From G963674665 sp963674665 (GTDB lineage Bacteria > Desulfobacterota > Desulfovibrionia > Desulfovibrionales > Desulfovibrionaceae): a DNA stretch of 64,000 nucleotides. Position 1 is the stretch's first letter. The number at the start of each line of letters is the position of its first letter. The stretch lies in assembly GCA_963674665.2 (NCBI GenBank), contig CAXXPL010000003.1:1-64000 (forward strand), given 5' to 3'. Below are positions 36,082 through 43,953 of the stretch, in pieces. The notes under the pieces were generated by a model. That model ran no database searches and was not told the origin of the DNA. It saw only the letters and a program-made list of their open reading frames with translations. Made by a program: the position numbers and the translations under genes.

Positions 36082-36617
36082 CAGTGTTCCCCCGGAGGAT
36101 CGCAATATCCCGATCCCGTGCTGCAGTTGCGCGTCTTTGCGAACAGCGTGTGATACCTTCTGCCGTTCTCGTCCGTCACCTCCACCCACACCAGGGGCAC
36201 CTGCTCCGTTGCACAGCCCGAACTCAGGGTGCCGCTGGAATTGAAGCAGACTTCTGAAGTGGTGATGGTACCATTTTCAGGTGGGGTGACCGCTCTGATG
36301 GTGGAGGACAGGTTGCTTACGAAGTTGGTGAACTCGCCGACGCTGTCGCCCCCAACGGAGTCGCTGTTGACTTCGGACATGTACTCCGAGGTGGCCAGCT
36401 CCAGTACTGAGCCGATCTGGGTTTCCTCGCGCACCCATTCCAGGGGCGCCCAGCTCTTGGCGGGAGAAGAGTTCAGGACCTCGAAGAGCATGGCCCCGGT
36501 ATAACCCAGAACGATCAGGGTTATTATTATTTCTATCAATGTGAAACCACTAAATCGAGAAGCTCTATCTATATCAAAAAGTTTTTTTTCATGCCCGCCC
36601 CCTTGTTTTTCCAACAT
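36081..36617 (-). CDS. Type IV minor prepilin, first gene of the operon
   Basis: About 178 residues. An unusually long, charged leader (about 28 residues) precedes RFSG|FTLIEIIITLIVLGY, the prepilin peptidase site with Glu5. The globular part contains VCFNSSG...SSGC and a C-terminal CSTGSGYC pair. The start at 36617 is uncertain because no strong ribosome-binding site is visible. An in-frame upstream extension and a nearer out-of-frame ATG exist. It is followed by two more pilin-type genes. Confidence 0.75.
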   Translation of the reverse strand: MLEKQGGGHEKKLFDIDRASRFSGFTLIEIIITLIVLGYTGAMLFEVLNSSPAKSWAPLEWVREETQIGSVLELATSEYMSEVNSDSVGGDSVGEFTNFVSNLSSTIRAVTPPENGTITTSEVCFNSSGTLSSGCATEQVPLVWVEVTDENGRRYHTLFAKTRNCSTGSGYCDPPGEH

Positions 36618-36659
36618 CCGAGTTGCCTGAATCGGAAACACCTGAACTGTTGACAAAAA

Positions 36660-37484
36660 AGTCGCAACAACTTGTATTACCTAAGAATTCAAAACAGCAT
36701 ACAACAACACTATCCATCTATGATGCACTTGCGTTCTTTATAAACTGCATATAAAATTTAATATTACATATATGGTCATCGAAATGACTGCTGGCTATTA
36801 ATCCTACACAAAGTTTAATTCTTCCCTCATAAAACTAAACATCAAGTCAATATTTAACGACGGGATTTTCGATCTTGCATACAATATACATCCATTTTTC
36901 ACCTGTGGCAACACTAATTATATTATTTTTTTATTCAGTACACATGATTTAAATTAACAATTGTTCCTTCCAAGGCATAATAAATCGTTACAGTCGGGTA
37001 GTATCTGCAGTTATTTTGAGTTGAATTGAATTTTCTCACCAGAAAGCTGAAAAAAGAACTAAAACAAACAATCCAATCAACAATCTGAAAATGCACAACA
37101 ATCATTCAGCTGCATGGCGGGCGAGAAGCAATCACAGCACCAACATACTGTAATTACTTTTTTTGATACGGCACAATGGTTTTAAGGGGCTCAGAGGCTT
37201 GTCAGGGCACCAGATGACCGGAAAGGGCTCCCCCCTGCCAAGAGACAGGGACGGAATTGAGGTCGTAAACGCACACAATGTATCACCCCCTGCCAGTATT
37301 GCGCCCTCTTCATTACTCTATGTTCATTTTACACATCGGACGCGACACCAAGGGCGGTGGCAAGACCGCCCCACCGCCATGGGCAAAGCCATCTTCCACG
37401 AAAATCTTAACCATGAATTTCGCGTACATCACACCAGACCGTGGGGTGTTCACTATGAGGGAATCCGGAAGGGAAGCCGTGCAA
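36660..37484. other. Long AT-rich intergenic region upstream of the pilin operon
   Basis: About 820 bases. The first 500 are strongly AT-rich and should contain the promoter of the leftward pilin operon. The remainder is GC-richer and has a small hairpin, GGGCGGT/ACCGCCC, at 37352-37371. No credible gene is seen on either strand. A 113-codon rightward frame at 37163-37504 lacks a start signal and any family resemblance. Confidence 0.35.
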
Positions 37485-37513
37485 GGGGGAACCACCTGGA
37501 ATAATGGCTCCCC
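37485..37513 (-). terminator. Hairpin downstream of gapN
   Basis: On the minus strand GGGGAGCCA pairs with TGGTTCCCC (one G-T wobble) around a ten-base loop. It lies 19 bases after the gapN stop. No good T-tract follows. Confidence 0.45.
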
Positions 37514-37531
37514 ATCTCGCGCGAATGCTTT

Positions 37532-39154
37532 CTACAAAATGAAATCCGTGGACAGGAAGTTGGATTTGCGCTGCCGAAGAATGCGCGTGAGCAGCTCCTT
37601 GTTGGTGCCCGACCCCTTGGCCGCCACCAGCGTACGGATGGAAAAGCAGCGCAGGGCGTCGCTGACCGAGAGCGTGCCCTCGGCAGAGTCCTTGCGCCCC
37701 GTGAAGGGGAAGGTGTCCGGGCCGCGCTGGCATTGGCTGTTGATGTTCACGCGGCAGACCTGGTTCACCAGCGGATCGATAAGGCGGGCCATCTGATCCG
37801 GGGCGCTGCCGAACAGACTCACCTGCTGCCCGTAGTGGGAGCCCACGATGTAGTCGATGGCGGTCTTTTCGTCGTCAAAGGCCACCACCGGCGTCACCGG
37901 GCCGAACTGCTCCTCGTGGTACACGCGCATGTCCTTGTTCACGGGGTACAGCAAGGCCGGATAGAACAGATTCTTCACCTCCAGACCGCCACCGGCGTTG
38001 ACCACCTTTGCGCCCTTGCCCACCGCATCGTCGATGAGCCCGGTAAGGTACTCCCCCTTGCCGGGAACCGGCAGGGGCGTGATCTTTACCCCCGGGGCAA
38101 AGGGCATACCCACGCGAAGCCTGGAGATCCCCTCGCTCAGCCGGTCCAGCAGCTCGTCCACGCGGTCGCGGTGCGCGAACACCATCTTGATGGCCGTGCA
38201 GCGCTGCCCGTTGAATGACAGGGCTCCGGAAAGGATCTCCTCCACCGTGAGGTCCATGTCCGCGCTCTCCAGCACAATGGCCGGGTTCTTGGCGTCCAGC
38301 CCCAGGATGCAACGCAGCCTGTGCGGATGGGGGTGGGACACGCGCAGGGCGTCGGCCGCGCCGCTGGTGCCGATGAAGGCCAGCACGTTGATCTGCCCCG
38401 ACTCGATGATGGGTTTCACCAGACGGCGATCGCCGAACAGGATGTTCACCACACCCTTTGGGAAACAATCGCGGAACGCCTCAACCAGGGGCGCGAGGAG
38501 CAGCTTCCCGATCCTGGGCGTCTTTACGATGACCGGGTTGCCCATGATCAGGGCCGGGATGAGCGTGGCAAAGGTCTCGTTCAGGGGGTAGTTGAACGGC
38601 CCCATGCAGAGTACCGGGCCCAGGGGGGCGCGGCGGATCTGCGCATAGATGCCGCTCTCGATGACAAAGCGGGAGTTGTCGCGGTCCAGGTCCTTGAGCG
38701 CGTCGATGGTGTCGCGGATGTACTCCACGGTGCGGTCGAACTCCTTGGCCGAGTCGTCCGCGGACTTGCAAATCTCCCAGACCATGAGCCTGACCACCTC
38801 GCCACGCTTCTCGCTCATGCGGGAGGCGAAGTCCTCGAGGCAGCGGATGCGGTCGCCAACGCTCATGGTGGGCCAGCGCCCCATACCGTTGTCATAGGCG
38901 GCCGAGGCGGCCTTCATGGCCCGGACCCCGGCGTCGGCGTCCAGCACCGGGCAACGCCCGATGAGCACGGGCGCGTACACACCGTTTTCATGCGTCTCCA
39001 CAGGGGAGAAAATCTCCTGCATCTCGCCGCCCCAGGTGAGAATCTCGCCATCTATGAGGTAATGCGGATATTCCAAAGGCCCGGAAAGGGCGAAGGCTTC
39101 GGGTACGCCTCCTTGTGCCGGAAATGTGGCGAGTAGTTGCTGCTCCAGGCCCAT
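37532..39154 (-). CDS. gapN: NADP-dependent non-phosphorylating glyceraldehyde-3-phosphate dehydrogenase
   Basis: The 540-residue aldehyde dehydrogenase has the oxyanion Asn in MGPFNYPLNE, the Lys and Thr of VKTPRIGKLL, the general-base Glu region (GLDAKNPAIV in place of the usual GGK) and the nucleophilic Cys in FNGQRCTAIKMVF. The C-terminal INSQCQRGPDTFPFTGRKDS matches GapN. The enzyme oxidises glyceraldehyde-3-phosphate directly to 3-phosphoglycerate with NADP, giving NADPH. AGGAGG lies six bases before the ATG. It is monocistronic. Another aldehyde as substrate cannot be excluded. Confidence 0.85.
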   Translation of the reverse strand: MGLEQQLLATFPAQGGVPEAFALSGPLEYPHYLIDGEILTWGGEMQEIFSPVETHENGVYAPVLIGRCPVLDADAGVRAMKAASAAYDNGMGRWPTMSVGDRIRCLEDFASRMSEKRGEVVRLMVWEICKSADDSAKEFDRTVEYIRDTIDALKDLDRDNSRFVIESGIYAQIRRAPLGPVLCMGPFNYPLNETFATLIPALIMGNPVIVKTPRIGKLLLAPLVEAFRDCFPKGVVNILFGDRRLVKPIIESGQINVLAFIGTSGAADALRVSHPHPHRLRCILGLDAKNPAIVLESADMDLTVEEILSGALSFNGQRCTAIKMVFAHRDRVDELLDRLSEGISRLRVGMPFAPGVKITPLPVPGKGEYLTGLIDDAVGKGAKVVNAGGGLEVKNLFYPALLYPVNKDMRVYHEEQFGPVTPVVAFDDEKTAIDYIVGSHYGQQVSLFGSAPDQMARLIDPLVNQVCRVNINSQCQRGPDTFPFTGRKDSAEGTLSVSDALRCFSIRTLVAAKGSGTNKELLTRILRQRKSNFLSTDFIL

Positions 39155-39432
39155 CGGAATCCTCCTGATGCATGTCCATGGTTTATTCGGTCATGGCAGG
39201 CATAATGCAGAATGAATCGATGCGCAAGGCGGGAAAAGACATGGTTCGAACATGTGCTCCTCGAAAGTCACTGTCCGGTTCATCGCCCCACGTCCCATCC
39301 GGCGCAATTGTAAGCCGCACCCTGATATAGCGGCGACATTTCGCTTGTCTTATGAAGCGCCCGGGACTAGCCTCAGGCTTCCCGATACTGCGGGAATGCC
39401 CATCAGAATGTCACCACTCCAAGGTATTTCAC

Positions 39433-40593
39433 GTGTCCTCATACAGTTTCACCTCCCGCAGGATGTACATATTCCTGCTCGTGCTCACCATCGGCTCCAC
39501 CATCGGCTTCCAGGGCTGGCGGACCCTGCTGAACAACTTCTCCGTGGAAGTGGCCGGACTCGACGGAGGGCAGTTCGGCATAATCGGCTCCATCCGCGAG
39601 GTTCCCGGACTGCTGGCCCTGCTCGTGCTCCCAGTGCTCCTGTTCGTCAACGAGCACAGGCTGGCCGCCGGCTCCGTCGTTGTCATGGGGCTGGGAATCT
39701 CCCTCACCGGCTTTCTCCCCTCTTTCTACGGGCTGGCCCTGTCCACCCTGGCCATGTCCTTCGGGTTCCACTTCTACGAGACCATGAACCAGTCCCTGAC
39801 CCTGCAGTATTTCGGCTACAAAGAGGCTCCGCTGGTCATGGGGCGCTTGCGCAGCCTGGCCGCTGCCACCAACATCTGTGTGGGCGTGGTGGTCATCTCC
39901 ATCTCCGGATTCCTGGAGTACCGTTGGGTTTTTCTTGTGGCCGGGGCATTCACCGTGCTGGCCGGACTGTTCTGCCTGACCAGGGACCCCTCTTTCCCGG
40001 ACCTCCCCCCGCAGCGCAAGAAGATGGTCTTGCGCTCCAGATACTGGCTCTTCTACGCCCTGACCTTCATGGCCGGGACGCGCAGGCAGGTCTTCGTGGC
40101 CTTTGCCGTGTTCCTGCTTGTCCAGAAGTTCGGCTACAGCATCCAACAGGTCGCCATCCTGTTCGTGATCAACAACGTCATCAACTACTTCGTGAATCCC
40201 ATCATCGCCAGGTCGGTGAACAGGTTCGGAGAGCGCAAGGTCCTCACCCTGGAGTACCTCGGCCTTGCCGTCATCTTCGCGGCTTACGGCTTTGTGGAAA
40301 GCCCCCTGCTGGGCGCCCTGCTCTACATTCTGGACAACATCCTCTTCAACTTCACCATGGCCATCAAGACCTTCTTCCAGAAGATCGCGGACAAGCCCGA
40401 CATCGCCCCCAGCATGGCGGTCGGCTCCACCATCAACCACATCGCTGCCGTTATCGTTCCGGTGCTGGCCGGCATGGTCTGGATGCGGAACTACCGTGTT
40501 GTCTTTGTGGGAGCCGCTGTCCTGTCCCTTGTATCCCTGGTTCTGAGCCAGTTCGTGGACCGCGAACTGCGCTTGAAAGGACAAATGGGATAG
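39433..40593 (+). CDS. Major facilitator superfamily transporter
   Basis: A 386-residue membrane protein with about twelve helices in two halves joined by a basic loop (DLPPQRKKMVLRSRYW). It has the MFS-like segment RSVNRFGERKVL after helix 8. A GTG start at 39433 with AAGGT seven bases upstream fits the first helix best; the upstream ATG would add an unlikely Pro/Cys-rich leader. No substrate is indicated. It is transcribed away from gapN and is followed by an insertion sequence. Confidence 0.85.
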   Translation: MSSYSFTSRRMYIFLLVLTIGSTIGFQGWRTLLNNFSVEVAGLDGGQFGIIGSIREVPGLLALLVLPVLLFVNEHRLAAGSVVVMGLGISLTGFLPSFYGLALSTLAMSFGFHFYETMNQSLTLQYFGYKEAPLVMGRLRSLAAATNICVGVVVISISGFLEYRWVFLVAGAFTVLAGLFCLTRDPSFPDLPPQRKKMVLRSRYWLFYALTFMAGTRRQVFVAFAVFLLVQKFGYSIQQVAILFVINNVINYFVNPIIARSVNRFGERKVLTLEYLGLAVIFAAYGFVESPLLGALLYILDNILFNFTMAIKTFFQKIADKPDIAPSMAVGSTINHIAAVIVPVLAGMVWMRNYRVVFVGAAVLSLVSLVLSQFVDRELRLKGQMG

Positions 40594-40754
40594 GAATCGT
40601 CGGATCGTCCGAGAGCATTTAACGATTGAAATGCTTATTCAACGGCTGGCAAAGCCAGCCTCTTGCGTTTGGCCCTTGACTAGATAAATTACCAATGATT
40701 TGTGTCACGGCATGTCAACCTCGCTTTGGGGTTGACTTTTTCTTTAAATTATGT

Positions 40755-40772
40755 TCTAGTTATATAACTAGA
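40755..40772 (+). promoter_or_regulatory. Perfect 18-base palindrome in the IS promoter region
   Basis: TCTAGTTATATAACTAGA is perfectly self-complementary and ends 16 bases before the start codon of the small AbrB-like frame, just ahead of its AAGGAGG. It may be a binding site for that small protein, which would make the element self-limiting. A TTGACT at 40732-40737 could be part of the promoter, though the spacing to a TATATA inside the palindrome is long. Confidence 0.45.
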
Positions 40773-40787
40773 TACAAGGAGGTCGCT

Positions 40788-40994
40788 ATGGGATATCCTA
40801 CCAAAGTGCAATTGATTAAGCGTAAGGCCAGCGAACAATGGTACATCAACTTCCCTTCCGCTGTGGCTCAAGCCATGGAATTTGAAAAAGGAGAAGTCGT
40901 TGAGTGGATCATTGAAGATAGGGCGCAGCTTGTTTTACAACGCCTCGATCCACCACCCTCGTGCCTAAAAAAAAACGCCTCGAAACCTGATTGA
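40788..40994 (+). CDS. Small AbrB/SpoVT-like protein of the insertion sequence (ORF A)
   Basis: The 68-residue product (GYPTKVQLIKRKASEQWYIN, FEKGEVVEWIIEDRAQLVL) looks like a swapped-hairpin AbrB-type DNA-binding domain. AAGGAGG precedes the ATG at ideal spacing. It runs into an A9 tract (40967-40975) and stops 19 bases later. Before that stop, the transposase frame is already open one base out of phase. It may act alone as a repressor or be the N-terminal domain of the full transposase made by slippage. Confidence 0.7.
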   Translation: MGYPTKVQLIKRKASEQWYINFPSAVAQAMEFEKGEVVEWIIEDRAQLVLQRLDPPPSCLKKNASKPD

Positions 40995-41052
40995 CGCCTT
41001 TGATTCTCTTTTCGACCAAGCAAAGGAAGCGTTTGCCCAAAAACGCTCCTTC

Positions 41053-42414
41053 TTGAGGGCGAGAAGACTCGTTTTGAGTTCGCTCGTTGGCATGGGGCGC
41101 CAAACAATTACTGGAATGCTGACGACCGCAGGGCGCCAATTTGTCGACTGGTCGGCTGATTACAGGCTGTTTGAGCAGCAGCGCTTTTGTCCGTCAAGGC
41201 TTTTTGACGTTCTCCGCAGAGAAGCGCTTAACCACTTGGACGATAAGGAGCCGTTTGTGGCGTTGATGGATGATACCCTGCTTCGAAAGCGAGGAAAAAA
41301 AGTTGCGGGGACATCATGGCGTCGCGATCCGCTTGGCCCTCCATTTTGCAACAACTTCATTTGGGGGCAACGTTTTCTCCAGATATCCGCCGCATTGCCC
41401 GAAGCAAGCGGTGCTGCAAGAGCCCGCGCGATACCCATCGACTTCACTCATTGCCCAGCTCCCAGAAAACCAAATAAAAACGCGTCGCCAGCGCTCTGGA
41501 AAGAGTACAATGAAAATAAAAAGCAAACGAGAATCAGCATCAAAGGCGCGAACAGGCTCTGGAACCTGCGCACTGCGCTTGATCGCGACGATAAAGAAAG
41601 AAGGCTCATCGTTTCCGCCGACGGCGGGTTCACGAATGGAACGGTTCTGAAAACGCTCCCCCCCAGAACTACTTTCATCGGCCGAATACGAAAGGATGCG
41701 AAGCTCTACGCGTTGCCAAAAAACGAACAGCGCGGGAGAGGACGCAAACGTACGTATGGTGAGCGTCTGCCGACTCCCGAAGAAATACGGCAAGACGAAT
41801 CAACCCCTTGGGAGACAGTGACAGCGTTCGCCGCAGGCGATGTTCGTGAATTCAAGGTGAAAACCTTGGGGCCTATACGCTGGAGAAGCGCTGGCGGAGA
41901 GCATGATCTCAAGTTGATGGTGATTCGTCCGCTTGGATATCGCCTGAACAAGCAATCGCGGGTAAACTACCGCAAGCCAGCCTACTTGATTTGTACAGAT
42001 CCGGACCTTCCTACAGACAAATTTCTTCAGGCATATGTCTGGCGCTGGGAGATTGAGGTGAACTTCAGAGATGAAAAGACCTTGTTCGGCGTTGGAAAGG
42101 CACAAGTGTGGACAGAAAAGGCGGTGGAGTCTGTCCCGACGCTGTTGGTAGTTGCGTACGCCATGTTGCTGCTTGCTGGCAATCGCGTATACAAACCGGG
42201 CGACAAGATATATCCGAGACCCAAATGGCAAAAGGAGTCCGAGAGTGGCAGGGTGACAACCCCACAGTTGATAAGTCTTCTCCGAACAGAGCTGTGGGGG
42301 AAAGCCATGGGAATTGAGAATTTCTCCAGCTTCGTGGCTGCGAAACAGGTTGAACAGAAGCCGGAGAAATTGGAAAATCAGCTGCCAGCTGCGGCTTTCT
42401 ATGCCAGCAGATAG
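41053..42414 (+). CDS. DDE transposase of the insertion sequence (ORF B)
   Basis: The 453 residues shown carry a DDE-type catalytic core: FVALMDDTLLRKRGKK, LIVSADGGFTNG and YVWRWEIEVNFRDEKTLFG with the Y-x-R-W-x-I-E pattern of IS4/IS701-like enzymes. The frame is open upstream to 40969 (TPRNLIDAFDSLFDQAKEAF) with no ATG. The TTG at 41053 is only the first possible start; fusion to ORF A through the A9 run is a likelier way to make the full protein. Flanking terminal repeats show that the element is otherwise intact. Confidence 0.85.
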   Translation: MRARRLVLSSLVGMGRQTITGMLTTAGRQFVDWSADYRLFEQQRFCPSRLFDVLRREALNHLDDKEPFVALMDDTLLRKRGKKVAGTSWRRDPLGPPFCNNFIWGQRFLQISAALPEASGAARARAIPIDFTHCPAPRKPNKNASPALWKEYNENKKQTRISIKGANRLWNLRTALDRDDKERRLIVSADGGFTNGTVLKTLPPRTTFIGRIRKDAKLYALPKNEQRGRGRKRTYGERLPTPEEIRQDESTPWETVTAFAAGDVREFKVKTLGPIRWRSAGGEHDLKLMVIRPLGYRLNKQSRVNYRKPAYLICTDPDLPTDKFLQAYVWRWEIEVNFRDEKTLFGVGKAQVWTEKAVESVPTLLVVAYAMLLLAGNRVYKPGDKIYPRPKWQKESESGRVTTPQLISLLRTELWGKAMGIENFSSFVAAKQVEQKPEKLENQLPAAAFYASR

Positions 42415-42484
42415 CCAAACACGAGCGGCTGGCAAAGCCAGCCTATAAGCATTTCGCGGCAAGGATTTGCAGGTAAATCCTTGC

Positions 42485-42519
42485 AGAGCATTTGAACATT
42501 TTCAAAGTTTAAATGCTCT
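42485..42519. repeat. AGAGCATTT palindromic repeat
   Basis: AGAGCATTT (42485-42493) and AAATGCTCT (42511-42519) form the arms of a 35-base dyad. It is preceded by a CAAGGATTT/AAATCCTTG hairpin (about 42460-42483) and the GGCTGGC hairpin. The same arm sequence recurs at 40612-40636 and, in a similar arrangement, at 47237-47373. Confidence 0.6.
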
Positions 42520-42712
42520 ACTATGTGGTTCCCGGGAAAGCCCTGTAAAAGGCTTTCTCCGGCCTCCCTTCCCGCTTCCAGACTCGATTCCCTGGCGAAA
42601 CGGACGTGCATCACTCCATGTTTCGGATGAATGCGCGTTCACGGTTTTCAAACCACAACAGGCAAAACAACCAAATACATCCTGAGCTGACTACCTTGTC
42701 CCCAAACCCCTT

Positions 42713-42731
42713 GACTATTCAATTTTGACTA
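42713..42731 (+). promoter_or_regulatory. Candidate PadR operator in the padR-like gene promoter
   Basis: GACTATTCAATTTTGACTA lies between a TTGACT (42711-42716) and a TATATA (42733-42738), that is, inside the spacer of a good sigma-70 promoter 75 bases before the regulator gene. The same 19 bases, with one change, occur in reverse orientation upstream of the hydroxylase operon at 43434-43452. Confidence 0.7.
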
Positions 42732-42805
42732 GTATATATACAAACAAATCGGCCAGTCTGGCTTTGCCCGGCACTTCGTTTCACCGCCAACCCTTTGGAC
42801 ACGGC

Positions 42806-43387
42806 ATGAACATCTCCAGATTCGTTGTCCTCGGAGCCCTGGACATCCTCGGAAACGCCAGTGGCTACGACATCATCCGCTTCCTCGACGCCAGGATGAT
42901 CACCCGCTGGACCGGCGTCAAGAGGGGCTCCATCTACAATGCCTTGAAAACGCTGGAAAAGGATAACGAGATTTGCGAGGTCGAGCGCGTCAAATCCGGA
43001 CAATACCCCACCATGACCATCTACGCGGTGACCGACGCAGGGCGGGATGCCTTTGACGCCATGCAGGACAAGGCCTTTCGCGGCCTCTACCCATCCTTTA
43101 CCGGGTTCAAGCTGGCGCTGAAGTTCAACAGACGGCGCTCCCCCGAGGAAATCCGACGATACGCCGACCTGGCCATGGAGGAAATCCGCAACACCCTGCA
43201 GGGCATGGACGCGTACCTCTCCTCCATGCCCGAACACAGTGCCCAGAGGCGCATGGACGCCTTTTTCATCCAGCACGACCGCATGCTGCTCATCCAGGAG
43301 ACAGCCTGGATTCGCATGGTAATGGACGCCCTGAACGCCGGTGCCCACGGCCCCCTGGCCGGATGCCTCCCCCCTGATTCGATGTGA
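42806..43387 (+). CDS. PadR family transcriptional regulator
   Basis: The 193-residue protein has the PadR winged helix (VVLGALDILGNASGYDIIRFL, GVKRGSIYNALKTLEKD, YAVTDAGRDAF) in the first 100 residues and a C-terminal helical dimerisation region with EIRRYADLAMEEI. The ATG at 42806 is the first in the frame that leaves the winged helix complete. It lies upstream of, and in the same direction as, a molybdenum hydroxylase operon with which it shares an operator. It therefore probably represses both its own gene and that operon until an aromatic or aldehyde inducer binds. Confidence 0.9.
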   Translation: MNISRFVVLGALDILGNASGYDIIRFLDARMITRWTGVKRGSIYNALKTLEKDNEICEVERVKSGQYPTMTIYAVTDAGRDAFDAMQDKAFRGLYPSFTGFKLALKFNRRRSPEEIRRYADLAMEEIRNTLQGMDAYLSSMPEHSAQRRMDAFFIQHDRMLLIQETAWIRMVMDALNAGAHGPLAGCLPPDSM

Positions 43388-43433
43388 GATGCGGCATTGG
43401 CCGATTGTGAAGGCAGGCTTTTTCAGGTTATAT

Positions 43434-43452
43434 TAGTCAAATTTGAATAGTC
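43434..43452 (+). promoter_or_regulatory. Candidate PadR operator before the hydroxylase operon
   Basis: TAGTCAAATTTGAATAGTC is the reverse complement, with one change, of the element in the regulator's own promoter. It contains the perfect core palindrome TCAAATTTGA and ends 33 bases before the first hydroxylase gene. Confidence 0.7.
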
Positions 43453-43485
43453 TAGTTAAACTATTTTTCACACAAGGAGAACATC

Positions 43486-43953
43486 ATGATTACGCTGAAC
43501 ATCAACGGGAAATCACATCAGGTGGACGTGGACCCAGAAACCCCGCTCTTGTGGGTGATCACCGAGAGTCTGGGGCTCACAGGCGTCAAGTACGGCTGCG
43601 GCATCGGGGAATGCGGGGGGTGCACCGTGCTTGTGGATGGCCGCCCCACTCTTTCCTGCCGTACATCCGTGGCCTCGGTCCAAGGCATGGACATCGTCAC
43701 CATCGAGGGGCTGCAAGGAGTGGTCGCCGATGCCCTGCGCAAGGCCTGGATACAGGAGGACGTTGTCCAGTGCGGCTACTGCCAGCCCGCCCAGATCCTC
43801 ACCGCCGCCGCCCTGTTGCGGGATAATCCCGACCCGGACGATGCGGACATGGACGCAGCCATGTCCGGGGTGCTCTGCCGTTGCGGCAGCTACCAGGGCA
43901 TACGCGACGCCATCCAGCTTGCCGCACGGGAGATACGCCATGGCTGCCCCTAA
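43486..43953 (+). CDS. [2Fe-2S] subunit of a molybdenum hydroxylase (IorA-like)
   Basis: The 155-residue protein contains the plant-type [2Fe-2S] motif (CGIGECGGCTVLVDG...SC, residues about 38-58). It also has the second, hydroxylase-specific cluster (CGYCQP...CRCGSY, about 97-135). This is the small subunit of isoquinoline 1-oxidoreductase or aldehyde dehydrogenase-type xanthine oxidase relatives. AAGGAGAACATC precedes the ATG. It has no signal peptide and overlaps the large-subunit gene by 14 bases, so it is probably exported with that Tat-targeted partner. Confidence 0.93.
   Translation: MITLNINGKSHQVDVDPETPLLWVITESLGLTGVKYGCGIGECGGCTVLVDGRPTLSCRTSVASVQGMDIVTIEGLQGVVADALRKAWIQEDVVQCGYCQPAQILTAAALLRDNPDPDDADMDAAMSGVLCRCGSYQGIRDAIQLAAREIRHGCP

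Larger units (their letters stand above)
40628..42455 (+). mobile_element. Insertion sequence with split transposase and long terminal repeats
   Basis: The two ends match in inverted orientation over more than 40 bases with small gaps. The left end (40628-40673) reads GAAATGCTTAT, a spacer, GGCTGGCAAAGCCAGCC, then GTTTGGC. The right end (42414-42455) read on the other strand has the same blocks in the same order. Between them lie a small AbrB-like frame and a DDE transposase. No target-site duplication is evident. The GGCTGGC hairpins at both ends may also block read-through transcription. Short AGAGCATTT repeats lie just outside each end. Confidence 0.75.

Noticed and set aside
37163..37504. 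113-codon rightward frame downstream of gapN
   Set aside because: It lacks a Shine-Dalgarno sequence, is rich in His, Arg and Gly as random frames are here, and overlaps the gapN terminator hairpin.
42425..42445. GGCTGGC hairpin as only a terminator of the transposase gene
   Set aside because: The same hairpin with the same flanking blocks stands at the other end of the element in inverted order, so it is better read as part of the terminal repeats, though it may also stop transcription.
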